Assembly (NCBI GenBank): GCA_018340375.1 | Contig: JAFFJZ010000002.1 | Location: 27,732,001-27,796,000 of the forward strand | Direction of reading: 5' to 3' | DNA: 64,000 bases | Source of the DNA: Gonatopus flavifemur | Lineage: Eukaryota > Arthropoda > Insecta > Hymenoptera > Dryinidae | In this document: piece after piece, positions 33,784 through 46,300 of the stretch | Layout: every line of letters begins with the position of its first letter | Numbering within the stretch: position 1 is the first letter of the stretch | The notes under the pieces: model-generated | Told to the model about the DNA's origin: nothing | The model's input: the letters and a program-made list of their open reading frames with translations, nothing else | The model's database searches: none | Position numbers and translations under genes: made by a program

Positions 33784-36700
33784 ATACATGTACATGATCA
33801 TCTTTCGTTGCTTCATTACCTTTGATTGATTAAGGATGAAACATCTCGATATAAAAATTAGAAAATCTATACAAATTTACTTTTGAAGAATAAATGAAAT
33901 AAATTTACTTCAAAAGAATACTTCTGTATTCATTATCAAATAGAGAAATGAAAAAATATTGTATTCACGCCATTTTTCTTATTAATTTCATACTCGACAA
34001 GCAAATAAATCATAAAAATACATGTTACAATTTTTTCATACATATATTAATAGCAGGTTTGAATAAAATTTGAACTCTACACTCTTTTAATTATATTTTC
34101 TTTATTTGCAGTGGCAAGGATATAATATTAGAGTAATGCTTGTTTATTACAAAGTAGATTTTACGTGGCAGTTTCACATCTGTTCATTGATAAAAAGATA
34201 TGCATATTTTACATTGCAATACGCATAGTTCACAAATGAGTCACTTTTATACCAGATTATTGTCAGATTTGGTTTAAAAAAAGAACAGACAATATCTGAT
34301 TTTGGCACTGGACGTTTTTTTGTCTGTATTCCATAAATTTGAATTTACTTGTCAATAGAAAAAAACAAAAAGAAAATAAATAATGAATAACTGCTCACCG
34401 ACAACACTAGAACATGGCATTATATACATAAGGTAAACAGTCTAGTATCTGACTTTGCGAATGAAGGACTTTCAGAAATATATGTTTTCTGATCGTTCAC
34501 GATCAACGAAGTAGAAACGAAATTTTCGAATACTGGAACAAAGCATTTCTTTGAAATGTCATTTACTGGGTCGTTTACTTTACATACGGAAAAGATTAAA
34601 TCATTTCGATGAAATGATGTGCGTGTTTTCTCAGTGCACTCAATATACTATAATACTTATCTGTATTTACTTAAAACAAAGAAAAAGAAAAAAAGATTAT
34701 ATTCTCAATTTTATACAAATTCAAGCATAATAATTATGAAATTAATGTACTTATAAAAATTGACCACATTAATTGCAATATACGCAAATTAATAGAGTTA
34801 TTGAGTTATACATTTATAAATGCAGTTGTTTTTATAAATACCCTCTTCACATTTGTTTCTTTCTGCTAAAGTCCATTTTGTCATGGTTAAAACATTTCCA
34901 TTCTAAAACACATAATTCTAGATCGCTCGAGGTCTTTCAATACACATTGATAACGAGTTCTGCATAATTTTTACAATCAATATTGTTTGAAAGACCAGAA
35001 GAAATGAGATGAGTGAATATATCAATATTCTCTATAAAATATTTGAAAACAGACGGCGATAAATGAATGAAAAATATACAGTTTATACTTTTAAAATATG
35101 AATATATCCTTTTAGGTGAAGTTTTCTATCCTGTTATGAATTTTCAAAATTCAAGCACGTACACTGAGGCTTGAACAATTTTCAATTCATGAAATAACAT
35201 ATGAAATAGATGCGACTACTAGTTACCTAATAGGATTACTGGAAATTGGATTAATGAACATACAGAACCCACAAATAGTATAAAGGATCAAAAATTTCAA
35301 CATAGAAAAAACATTTTTTTGGGCATCCGGGCATTTTAAATTGGCCCCACACGAAACAGCAAAAAAATAAGAATTTGATAAATACTATGCTGAATTTTTC
35401 GTTACATATATATAAGTTTCATAATCTATCGGGCCTTCATACGTTAATATCATAATTCGACGGCAAAGAGTGAATTTGAATCAATGAACATCATATCATC
35501 ATAAAAATACTGAAAAGAAATATCTCAATAAGATCGTCAACTTTCACAATGAATAAAAACATACCATTGGAATGGAAAATTACAAAATCACAAGATTTAC
35601 AATAACAAGTGATCTCTTTAAAAGAAACTTCACGAACTAAAATGATCATCTTCACCAGGCTTCAAGATATACCATAAATTAATCTTTCAAAGACCAGGGA
35701 CACAAATGTGTATCAGTCTTTCATACGTTTTCCAAACGTCAGTCCTTGAAGAGTTGAATAGCCCTGTTGACGAAATTTCACTGGAAATCTCCAAGTTTTT
35801 CAAAGTTATTGAGTGAGATTCAGAAGAATTTTTGGAGATTTTCAGAGAATTTTTCCCACCGTTTGGCTATTTTGCGACAACGTTCAACTTTGACGATCCC
35901 TTTTTCTATTCACATCTTTGCTTTTTATCCAACTCTTTTGAGAATGTTGAAAAAGAATGCAGTTTTTGAAACTTCACAAATAAGATTATATAAATATGAG
36001 TTATCTATTATCGCAAAATTATTGATCAAATTTTTCGGCACAATACATTCGAACAAATTGTTTGTTCTTCGTCAAATTTACTCCTCCGGCATGAGTATTC
36101 ACATTTTTATGATATACCTCAAAATTGAGTGGTGGTGGAAATATTTGATTTACAAATTGATATTAAAATATAATATGAATAAAATTGTGCAGAATAACTT
36201 GGGCAATATAAAGTTTTTCTTTTTCTAATGAATGAATAACAAATCGACTATTCAGATACAGAACATCACATAAAGTTCTTTGCATGGAAACTTTCAATTA
36301 TTTTCTAAAAGGAAAAAGCAAAAAGAACGATTAAACAAAAATCAGTTAAAAATCGAATAAACTATTCGAATTTTATATCGTTTACGCTTATAAAACTTAT
36401 ATATACATATATATATATTCGGGATTTTATCTCACTATATTTGTTATTACTATAGCAGATATTTCAAGATATTTGAAAATTTTAGAAGTATTATAGAACT
36501 CCTGCATGGCTGTTTGATAATATACTTATAAAATAAGCATAAAACTAATGGAAAATTATAAATACGAAAATTACTGCTGTAGAAATAATATCAGATTTCT
36601 AAGCAGAAAATATGTGATGTAAATTTAAAATTTCAAGATCATTATTTTTGCAATGAGACATGCTAAAACTTTCTTTGGATTAAATATTCGCACGTAATTA

Positions 36701-37355
36701 TAAAATTCTGAAGTTACGTATTTTTTTTCCAATCGCGAAATTGTAAAATCTGGTACCGAGATGTGTATAAATGTTTGATATCGACCACATTCGCGTTATT
36801 TAAACACCTCAAAATCAATTGACGCAATTATTTAGTTAATGAATTAGAAAAATACAAATTGAATCACTCGAACTTCAATTCCTTACGTAACCAACGGGAA
36901 TAATAATGATAATAATTTGATCCTTCCCCTGGTGATTAAAATGGAATTAAATATGGAGTATTTTTCTTCAAATCAGATTGACAAATAATTGGTACTGTCA
37001 TTTTAGACTTATACTATACACAGTTGACGTCTGAGTATTAAAATATCGTTCAACATAAAATTAATTGTTCATCGAGTAGTAAAATATTCTGAGAAATTGT
37101 TCTTTTGAATTTACCGAGTGATTGTAATATTTAACCCCCATTGAGGTATAAGTGAAAATGATTTCTAAAGTAAAGAACGAATCTTATGAGTGAAAGAATG
37201 CATAGTATGTATAAAGAGATCGCAAATACAACTAGCAATGCCATTCGGGCATTGATATTAATTGTTTCAGTATGTCGGCCTTGCGTTCTGCTGCTGGCCA
37301 CCTGCCTGCTGACAGGAGAATGAATCTGATAGCGGTAGGTGGCCTGAAGTCAAGC
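33784..37355. other. AT-rich spacer between ZFAND1 and tetraspanin
   Basis: No gene was recognised. The part next to 37355 should be 3' UTR of the minus-strand tetraspanin. A weak relative of the 25836 repeat lies at 35756-35850 (frames there are not coding), and a short AT run at about 36399-36419. Inverted-repeat elements are conspicuously absent. Confidence 0.4.
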
Positions 37356-39208
37356 TCAGGAATGCCATCGGGCCCTTTGTAATTCGATTTGTCCTTCTAA
37401 CGTTTTTGCCAAATAGATAACAAATAGTTGACTGAGCGCAACACCTAGCGCAATACCTGCGATCGTATAAAGATTGCGTTCTGCCCAACTCCGTACTATT
37501 TCGATACACCCGCTGGTCCAAACTTTTTTACTCGCTTCTGATACCGGAAGCATTTGAACTTTATAACCACACATAATATTCACCAATCCACTCTGAAATT
37601 CAAAATGCGTCAAATGAAACATCGAGTGACAAGTAATGGTATATGTTTTCTAATAAATTTTCAAACTCACAGAAATATCTGTAGCATTTATACAACAGGA
37701 GAAAGGTACCCCACAACGTTCCACGCTAGGACTAGAACAGTTGAAGTATTCATTTTTACCCCAATCCATATATCCTTCTTGACTGAGGCCGCAACAACGA
37801 AACTGTGAAAAATGATTATTACTAACAAGAATTGATTCATTTTAGTTTTCATAACTCGGTAAGCATGATTACTTCTTGTTGACCAAAGTCAATGAAATTT
37901 TGTAAATCAGGATCCTCGCGGTATGTTTGAATAATTTTATCTGTGAAGGATTCTTCTAAGAGAGATTGTAAACTGTGAGGAAAAACAAAACCAACAATTG
38001 CCACACCCATTTCCAGGAGGAAGAATACCAGCAGACACATGGAGTACTGTAAAACACACACACATTTTAATATGAGAAGCTATCAAGACCAACGGAAACA
38101 AAATTACTGTATGTAATAATCTAAGTAAGAATGAAATCGTCTCAACAAAAACAAAGCACAGATTCTTCGAGTCCAGCCGATAAGATAATCTCATGGACCA
38201 ATTAAGTATAGAGAAATTTAGCTGGAATGATGCGTGAATTTTAAAATTGTCAAGTTGTTAGAACTGTATTTATAAATTGTATTGAAAATTTATCAACATT
38301 TATACTCAACGATGTGCCATATTTGGATAATCTGTTGTCAGATTCCTAAGAGAACGCAAAGGTTTAAGAAATGTTCAATACAGATGCATTGAACATTCCA
38401 TAAACATGAATTTATGTACCATAAACCTACATTTGGCTTGAAACGTTTGTATTCATCCGAGGATAATCTCTGCTGGACTGATTCATTATTACTTTGAGGA
38501 GCATAGATCGCATAAGATAAGATTTCATTTTACAGGATCATTTCTGCAGTATATTTTCAAAAAACTGTTACTAACTTGTAATCAGTGCATTAGTAACAGA
38601 AAAATGGAAACTTACAAATTTAAGAAGACACGTATTTTCACGAAGGGCTCCGACACATCCAGCGAAACTTACAACGAATACCACCCCTCCTGCTATCACC
38701 ATTACAAGGGAAATATTCAAAACAACATCGTAAACGTTTTCTACTCTCACCGAACCTGTAGCTTGCCATTTATCAACAAATGCATATAATCCTACACCGA
38801 TTAGCAGTCCTCCAAATAACTGAAATGAAAATTATGTGAACAGACTATTTCACAATCTCACAAGATGTTAATTATCATAATGTCATTGATATTGAATAAA
38901 TCAAATGAATTTAGAAGCAATTTGAAGAATCAATAAATAGAATAATATCAATTCTTATGGAATTTTATTCTACCAAAAATGGTATATCACAAATTCGCGT
39001 ATTATGTTAATAGTAATTTGACGATTGTCTTTTATTCATCTTTCCAACTTGCTCGTATATGAGAATTTGCAAATAATCTTTGTTAATAATTTCAAACGTA
39101 TTATTGCATGCCACTTACCCAAAATACAAAATTAAGCATGAATATCATGTACTTGACACACGAACTAACGTATGTGAAATTGTTTGTACGCCTTCGGTTA
39201 TTCATCAT
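37356..39208 (-). CDS. TspanC8-type tetraspanin, Tspan33-like
   Basis: Five exons, all phase 0: 39208-39119, 38819-38616, 38046-37873, 37802-37671 and 37592-37356, giving 278 residues. It is a four-pass membrane protein. TM1 spans [20 protein letters not shown]2 precedes the conserved [11 protein letters not shown]3 is in exon 3; TM4 is [14 protein letters not shown]. The large extracellular loop has CCG at about residues 159-161 and eight Cys in all (CC, C, C, CC, C, C), which defines the TspanC8 subgroup that escorts the metalloprotease ADAM10. [16 protein letters not shown] and [18 protein letters not shown] recall human Tspan33. Donors are GTAAG/GTGAGT except GTAATC after exon 3, a weaker site. 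Two adjacent ATGs occur at the start. No promoter is identifiable. Confidence 0.93.
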
Positions 39209-39996
39209 TGACAATGAAATAAAACAAATTAGATGAAATCTTACGTTCCTTGGATGGCAATTTCAAGATTTGATGAGTACTTGCGTGGGTTTTAATTTTA
39301 TATAATGATTGTATTAATTGAACAGTTTTTCAATTAATATCATACGTCGCACTATTCGTCAATTTTTCATAAAAACGTTTGTCAAATGAAATTACATGTG
39401 AATAAAAACTAATTGTTTCAGACATTATTGTACATTATTCTTTGACAGCTTGCACGAAATCCTATATAGCATTGTATTTGTCGCAAACTGTGGCTCAACA
39501 CAGCTCTACTAAGGGCCAGTCTCACCAACTGAGTTCAAAAATTTAACCAAGGTTCGAGTCCTCACTCTTCAATTCTGATTGGTTGATTTGGGATTGAAAT
39601 CTAGTTTCAACTTGGAACCAAGTCAATGGGATTAGCCCTAAGCAGTGTTATTAAATTCTGTTTACTGATGATGAATGATAAATCCAGAATCCAGAGCTGC
39701 CAGAAATTTTGAGATCTACATCCAATCACATACTTCAGTTGATCGGAATGACCAATGTATTGCGGTCTCAGCGCTCTTGTTCCTTTGTTTCTGGCAACAC
39801 AGATCCAGAGCTGCCAGATGAGCATTGCTGTTGAGGGGAAATGTACTCCTACTCCTACTGCCATCCCATGTATATGAGTTACATGTACATAAGTTTCGTG
39901 TGGAAGTGAGAGTATGATGTGAACGAAGGTGGGGGGTGCTATTTCTCGAGCATTCCGTAGACCCTAGAGTTGCTAGATCCCCCTACCCAAAATACT
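39209..39996. other. Upstream of tetraspanin; unresolved repeat fragments
   Basis: No gene was seen. Positions 39640-39845 contain CCAGAGCTGCCAGA twice in direct orientation and TTTCTGGCAACAC, suggesting a decayed inverted-repeat element whose ends I could not fix. Confidence 0.35.
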
Positions 39997-40165
39997 TAAG
40001 GCTAACCTCCCATGGACCGGAACTCGTTCCGGCGGAATGACTTTAAACCAATCGCTTTCACAATTTCTCTTAGAGCGTTCTATCAGAAATCTATAAAAAA
40101 TTGTGCATTGATTCAATTTTCATTCCGCCGGAACGAATTCCGGTCCATGGGAGACCAGCCTAAAG
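39997..40165. mobile_element. CTCCCATGGACCGGAA fold-back, copy 1
   Basis: The arms carry CTCCCATGGACCGGAA and its mirror, with GTTCCGGCGGAATGA next and a short AT-rich loop. A closely similar copy with the same outer context lies at 40667-40835. No clear duplication was read. Confidence 0.7.
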
Positions 40166-40477
40166 AGGGCGGTAAACACCCGTTGGACTGAAAGCCTGTT
40201 AGGCCGAAACACCGTTGGACCGAAATTTATTTGACCGAATGACAATAGCTAAGTTCGTTTACCGATGTCCCAAGTTACCCCAACTCGCTCCAAGTGTTTT
40301 GGATTCGCTACTTCCAGTTTAAGCAACGAAATGATTGGTTTGGTACAAGTTGGAGCAACTCAGAGCACGTAGAACGAACGAACCTAATAATCCGAAATTC
40401 TACTATACGTTACTAGTCGTGTGCGAATAAGACGAAATGTCACCAAGACTCTTTCGGATTATTGGAGCCTTCCGAAG

Positions 40478-40624
40478 CAGCGTTGCCAGTATTCCCTAGA
40501 AAAATCTTCAGCATCTGATGATTGGCTATTTCTTGTACAACCGGCCAATCATATCCTTAATTTGGAAAGAAATGACCAATGCCAAAAAATCTGAAGATTT
40601 TTCTAGGGAATACTGGCATCACTG
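40478..40624. mobile_element. hAT-like MITE, 147 bp
   Basis: Ends are CAGCGTTGCCAGTATTCCC and the mirror of CAGTGATGCCAGTATTCCC. The exact 8-bp duplication TTCCGAAG lies at 40470-40477 and 40625-40632. The arms continue through TAGAAAAATCTTCAG, so it is almost a hairpin. Confidence 0.85.
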
Positions 40625-40666
40625 TTCCGAAGTAGCTGATCCAAGTGATCCGGATCATTTGGATCT

Positions 40667-40835
40667 TAAGGCTAACCTCCTATGGACCGGAATTCGTTCC
40701 GGCGGAATGACTTTAAACCAATCGTTTTCACAATTTCTTTTAGAGCGTTCTATCAGAAATCTATAAAAAATTGTGCATTGGTTCAATTTTCATTCCGCCG
40801 GAACGGATTCCGGTCCATGGGAGGCCAGCCTAAAG
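40667..40835. mobile_element. CTCCCATGGACCGGAA fold-back, copy 2
   Basis: About 169 bp, near-identical to the copy at 39997-40165, about 0.5 kb away. It is followed at 40845-40930 by a fragment related to the 16000-16248 repeat (GGACAAAAACCGACCAAATC). Confidence 0.7.
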
Positions 40836-41310
40836 CATATACTACTGTCTGGTTCCGTCGGAAATCATCATGCCTGGGACAAAAACCGACCAAATCCTGA
40901 CAGAAAATTATCTGTCGGACATTTGGAATAGGGAGCTAGAACTCCAACTTCAACGTGGGATTTCAGTTAGAATTTCTGATCCCAGGCGGAATCCCAGTTG
41001 GAATTGGAAATTCCACTGGAATCCAGTTGGGATTCTGGATTCCAGGTGGAGTCTTAGCTCGCAACGCAGGTAAATTTCGAATCTTGAACCCACGTGGAGT
41101 CCCAGCTGAATTTTTGTAATAGGGTATAGATCAATGCTGGTAACCTACTTGGAACTTCCTAGAAATTGAACAACCAACGAATTTCGGGCTATTGACCTCG
41201 CACTTTCGAGACATTGCACCGTCACCGTTCTGATATAGAATTCAATGATATCACTATAAACTCATCGTGACAAAACTGAGTGACTATAAAATCGGAACAA
41301 TCAGCTGCTA

Positions 41311-41419
41311 CCCATACAGCACCATAGTTCAGAAAGAGTTCCTAATGAATTCATTCGGAACTAAGAGAATTCGAAATGAAAGCATCAGGAACTTTTTGTA
41401 AACTATGGTGCTGTGTGGG
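41311..41419. mobile_element. CCC-tip fold-back MITE, 109 bp
   Basis: Ends CCCATACAGCACCATAGTT and the mirror of CCCACACAGCACCATAGTT form a short hairpin with TA on both sides. It shares its tip word with the elements at 8925, 16296, 22766 and 48909. Confidence 0.8.
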
Positions 41420-41454
41420 TAGTTTCAACTAAAAAGTTACGAAAAAAGTTCTAA

Positions 41455-41900
41455 ACATTCCTCGCTTTTGATAATTTTTACTTATCTGCGCAGGAAAACA
41501 GGAATTTATCACATTGCTCCCAGAGTTTTGTCAGGAATACATTTATGATCATCGATTCGAAATTTCAATGAAAAATTTCTGATAAACTTGCAAAGAGATC
41601 AGAGAAAATTCTGACAATTATTCATATTCCATGATTTTTTTATAGCTCTCGGAGAGAACACGTACATTCATCATACTTTTCTCAGAGTTTTATCAGGAAT
41701 GATTCCATAATCATCCATCTGAAATTTCAATAAAAAATCTCTGATAAACTCTGAAAAAACTTTGAGAAGGATGTTTCAAGAATATTAAATTTCCTATCGG
41801 AATCTCAGTTTCTTAGACTTTATCAGACTTCTTTAAACTTTTGCAGAGGAAAATCAGAGTTTTTCAGAGATTTTCATAAATTTCCCAGCGAAATATTTCC
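41455..41900. repeat. Dispersed repeat, CTCTGATAAACTC type, tandem partial copies
   Basis: Two successive versions of the repeat at 25836-26105 (about 41470-41640 and 41640-41900), each containing GAACACGTACATTCATCATA-like, TTTATCAGGAAT and CTGAAATTTCAATAAAAAATC segments. Confidence 0.5.
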
Positions 41901-41934
41901 ATACGGGTATACGGCCCGCACATGCATTAAATAC

Positions 41935-42152
41935 GCATCACGCGTGGTCATATATGAAACCTGTATCCATATATGACCATATGTGGTTTATATATGGTCT
42001 TATATGTATCATTTTCACTAGCCCTGCTGAAAGAATCTCATTGAACCGATTGATTTTCATCGATTCCAATGCAGAAAACCGATTCAAGCTCATTAAAAAT
42101 TGATTCTCAATGGGTTTGAATCAATTTTCTGCATCGGAATCAATGAGATTCC
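41935..42152. repeat. Iterated CATATATG island and TGATTCAA fold-back
   Basis: Positions 41935-42010 repeat CATATATGACC-like words. From about 42024 to 42152 a fold-back has arms GAATCTCATTGA and CAATGCAGAAAACCGATTCAA with a mirrored right half. Confidence 0.5.
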
Positions 42153-42624
42153 TTAGGGGGATACCAGCGCCGGGACATTTGCCAAATTTATTCTGACATT
42201 TAGCAATTTTCAAAGATTTAGCATTTTTCAAATGGCTGTATAACTATCCTTTCAATTATGATCATAATACGTTGTTACTGAGTTTTGGAAAGCTCAAAGA
42301 CTCAACTTGAAGAATATATAAATGGTTATTTGTGGAAAATCGAGTTAATCACGTGTAAATTCAATTTTAATAAAAGAAAAATTTTTCCTGTGTTGATCAT
42401 ATGGAACACTAAAATTAAAATAGCGACTTCTAAAAGTTGAGCTACAGCGCCCATCTTTGGTGAGAATCTTTTTCATATCGAATAGAAACATTTGAGAGGG
42501 TAAAACCGAGAAAATAAAATAAAAATTTTTTTTGAAGCACTCTAGTGTATACGATACATGATCATATATCGATGATCAATGAATTTGGGGAAAGTAAGAT
42601 AATATTTTCGAATTATATATCATT

Positions 42625-42876
42625 CCCAGATAGAAAAATGTCTCAATAATGCAATCATAATGGTGACATGCACGTCAAGAAATATTCGAATCATGGTACC
42701 AAGGTGTTAATTCCCGCATGAAGCATCGTTATCAATTAGCAAAACGAAGGGATGATACCATAATGAAGACATAATGTTTACATTTCATGCATCATCGCAA
42801 GCTGAGCGAAGTTTATGATAGTATGTTTACAGCACATTATGTTACAAAATATTCAGAGCATGGTTTTCTATCTGGG
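42625..42876 (-). mobile_element. CCCAGATAGAAAA MITE, copy 4, inverted and diverged
   Basis: 252 bp between CCCAGATAGAAAA and TTTTCTATCTGGG, with the interior in the opposite orientation to copies 1-3 and more substitutions. The flanks are ATT on both sides, so a 2-bp reading gives TT and AT; this copy is the exception to the 2-bp rule. Confidence 0.75.
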
Positions 42877-43314
42877 ATTCGAAATATTCCTTTAAATACG
42901 TTTTTAAAATTATCTTACGTCCTCGTTTTCAATAAAGTGAGTAACAATGTAAACAAGGACCATAATAAAACATACTGTCACAACTCAGCGTTGGATATTC
43001 TTCATTTTACATTCAAGTTTTTTTTTTTATTAATTTCTTCAAAATTCCCTGCGTTAGAGTTATATAAAATCGAACGATATTAATATTTGTTGGAAAAACA
43101 AAAAAAGATGTTATCTAAGATCTTGATTGGAATGGAGTTATAAAAAATACAAGAATAATAATTCGTATACAATGGAAATCTTATTAGAAAATAAGTGACC
43201 AGCATATTGGGGGTATATGCTAAAACAATAAGATCAGTATCTATAATTCTTACATCTTATACTTAATTATATTAACATTATAACAATAATAAACACTGTC
43301 ACAAAGTATAATGG

Positions 43315-46300
43315 TCACATGGGATTGTGAACTTGATGTTTTAGAGCGAATTCTTGAATGAGAGCTTCAACGGTATTAAAATATGGATCTCGTTGAGGTT
43401 TTCTTGGTATTCCGTATACCGCTCTTTGCATGAATTGATAGATTTGCGCAGCCTCTGGCGGATATAGGGCATTGAGCGCGTGTATGCACTTGAATGTAAC
43501 ATCCACGGCTTTCAAAGGAGACTCAACTTCGTATTTCAAATTCCCAACAATACAAAACGAATGCTGCACTTGGTCTATTGTTGGACCAACGATAGCGGCA
43601 AAGGGCGGGGATGGACATCCAAATCTTGTTAATTTTTCTCTCCTCTCGCTCATACGAGCATCCAGGTCTTCGAGGGTCTGTAAGAAACGTTGTCATAAAT
43701 TAATCTTTTGAACAAGAAATTTCTGATTGTTCTTAAAGATTAAACATAATCAACTTACTCTAACGTGCAATAAAAAAGCCTCCTGTATTTCCGATCTGGA
43801 TGGTCGCCATTCTTTCACCGCACTGCTTTGTTTACGTGCATTTACTACTGGAAAGGGTCTAGATATGTTCAGGAGAAGTAAAACGTTCATTACATCTGAA
43901 AATAATACAATGATGGATTATTAGATTTTGATTATAGAAATGTTGCTGAAGTTTGAATCGTATATTGAAACGAATTCGTAACCAACTAGCGGAATATTCA
44001 GCTGTGAAATAACCTACATCTTGAAATATATTCTTCAAACAATATTCCGAATTCCGAGGAATTATAATTTGAGAAGATGAGTACTGATGATTCATCAGAG
44101 TTTGTGAGTTTGAATTCTCGTTCCGGTTCTATAAACGATTCAAACTTCAATAACATTTATAGAAATAGTTAATTTTGTATGAAACGTTATATAGATAATA
44201 GAAAATCAAATGAATAAGGTGTAATATCGGTCTCCAGTTCCTTTATAATATTTTATAAAATCTCACTGAGGGAATGAAAAAATTCGAAAGAACTGATTAA
44301 AAAATTATGTAGAAAATTTAGAACAGCACACGATCTTTAACGAACGAATGAAATCAAATACATTATTTTCAATGAAATCTGCAATTATCTAAAACTAAAT
44401 ATCTTCAAATACAATCACTTACACTGAGAAATTCTGTTTTTTAGTGAATATTATGTATTTAGATATTTCACGATGTGATCTAACGATGAGTTCCAATTCC
44501 ATACATTACTCTAAAACATAAAACAAGTGTTCAAAACTTACTAGGCGACAAAACACCATTTCCAAACGTTCTATCCTGAGATGAAATTCTTGCTAGAAGG
44601 AACTCCGAGAGCGATGGCCATAACGAAAATAACTTCATTGAACTTCCAGGATACTTCTTCTCGAAATCTATTTCAAACTGCGCACATAAAAATCATTGTT
44701 GAAACAAACTATTCAATGATTTGAGGAACTTCTTGAGCCCCCTCTTTTCGATCCCTTACTTTTTTGAAGGAAATATGAATAATTTCCTGATGAAAATTCA
44801 AGTGTACGAAAAGCAAGGTTCAAACAAATCAAAAGTCGCATTTTTTCGTCATTTTCTTATTCTTCTCCAAACTTTTTCGTACCAATACGAATTTAGGAAG
44901 CAAAAAAGAAGAGAAGAAAATGATTGCTTCCGCTTCAAGACTCGATCATGATGGATCAAACGAATTTTCCTTTTAAAAAAATATAGATTTGCATCCGTTT
45001 TCGTACGCTCAAATTTTATCAGAATGATAAAAATGTTGACAATATCGATAATTACAAATTTTCTTTGAAAATGAAGAATTGAACGAGTTTATAAGCTTCG
45101 TTGAAAATTCAAATCCAGTGGCTTACTAATGTATATCCTATATGATCCTGAAGAGCGGGAAACTGTGACAGGTAACTCTCAATTTCACAACTACCGGACG
45201 ATAAATCTCGACTTCTTGAGAAAGAAGTGATGTCCCAAAATTTTTGCACTTCTGACCACGGTTGACTGCTACTCCTTAACCATTGCATCGCATAAAAAAC
45301 TTCCGCTGGATCCTCTTCAGTGGTTTCCGGAGGAGCTGCAAATTCCATACATTGTTTATAAATAACTCAGCATTCAGTTAATGTTTTATATTAAAATTGT
45401 GAGAATTTAATTCTTCGAATTCTCTAAAATTAAAGTCTATTCTTCGTTTGGAATTTTTGAAAAATTGAATTTGAAGAGCGCCTCCCTAAATGAGATGCGA
45501 AGTGACGAGATTTTAGAGGACTTGAGGGGACCCTAGGCTGTGATACGAGCCAAATCATTTATCCCGGACTATTCACCACTTCAAATGGCATGTGATATAG
45601 GAAATTCCAAAAGGATGATAGTATTTTGGCACCAACCGATCAACATTTTGGCGTTTGATGAAGCATATTATATGAATGATCGAAGAGTTTGAATACCCGA
45701 TTTAAAATTCGGATTCATTTGCCCAATACACCAAGAAAATTTTATACTTGGATTTATTTGAATTGACTAAATTTCTATTTAAATCTGAACCTACTAGAGT
45801 TTTAGTTGAATCAAATAACAAATTCATCTCATCTAAATAAATTTGTAGTGATTTCAAATCAAGTTTACTTAAATCAAGAAAAAATTTACTGGATGTCACG
45901 AAGTGTCTACTCTCTAAAATTTTTAGAGTTAGATTTCACTCTTTAGGCAGCCAGAAGTGAGCTTGTCGAAATTTCGAGTGAAATTCCCACCACTCTTATA
46001 GAGTGGAAGTCTAAGGTTTGAGGTTAGAAACTCACAGCCACTCCAATTTTAGAGTGAATTTTCCACTCTAAAAGAGTGAGAGTTCACTCGAAACGAGTGA
46101 GAATTCCACTCGAAGCGGACTGGCTCACTTCTGAGACTTAGCGGAGTGAAACACTTGATTTTTCACTCTTCCAGAATTAGAGAGTAGTAGGTTCATATTC
46201 AAGTGAATCATTTTTCTGGGTGTAAAATTTGTGGAGTCCTAGTTTCGACTCATGTACTACAGCAATAATTAAGAACTAATTACATGCGATCCCTGGATGT

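Noticed and set aside
35767..36228. 153-codon plus-strand frame
   Set aside because: Starts in a dispersed repeat fragment and continues into AT-rich sequence with a composition-driven Phe/Ile/Lys translation; no motif.
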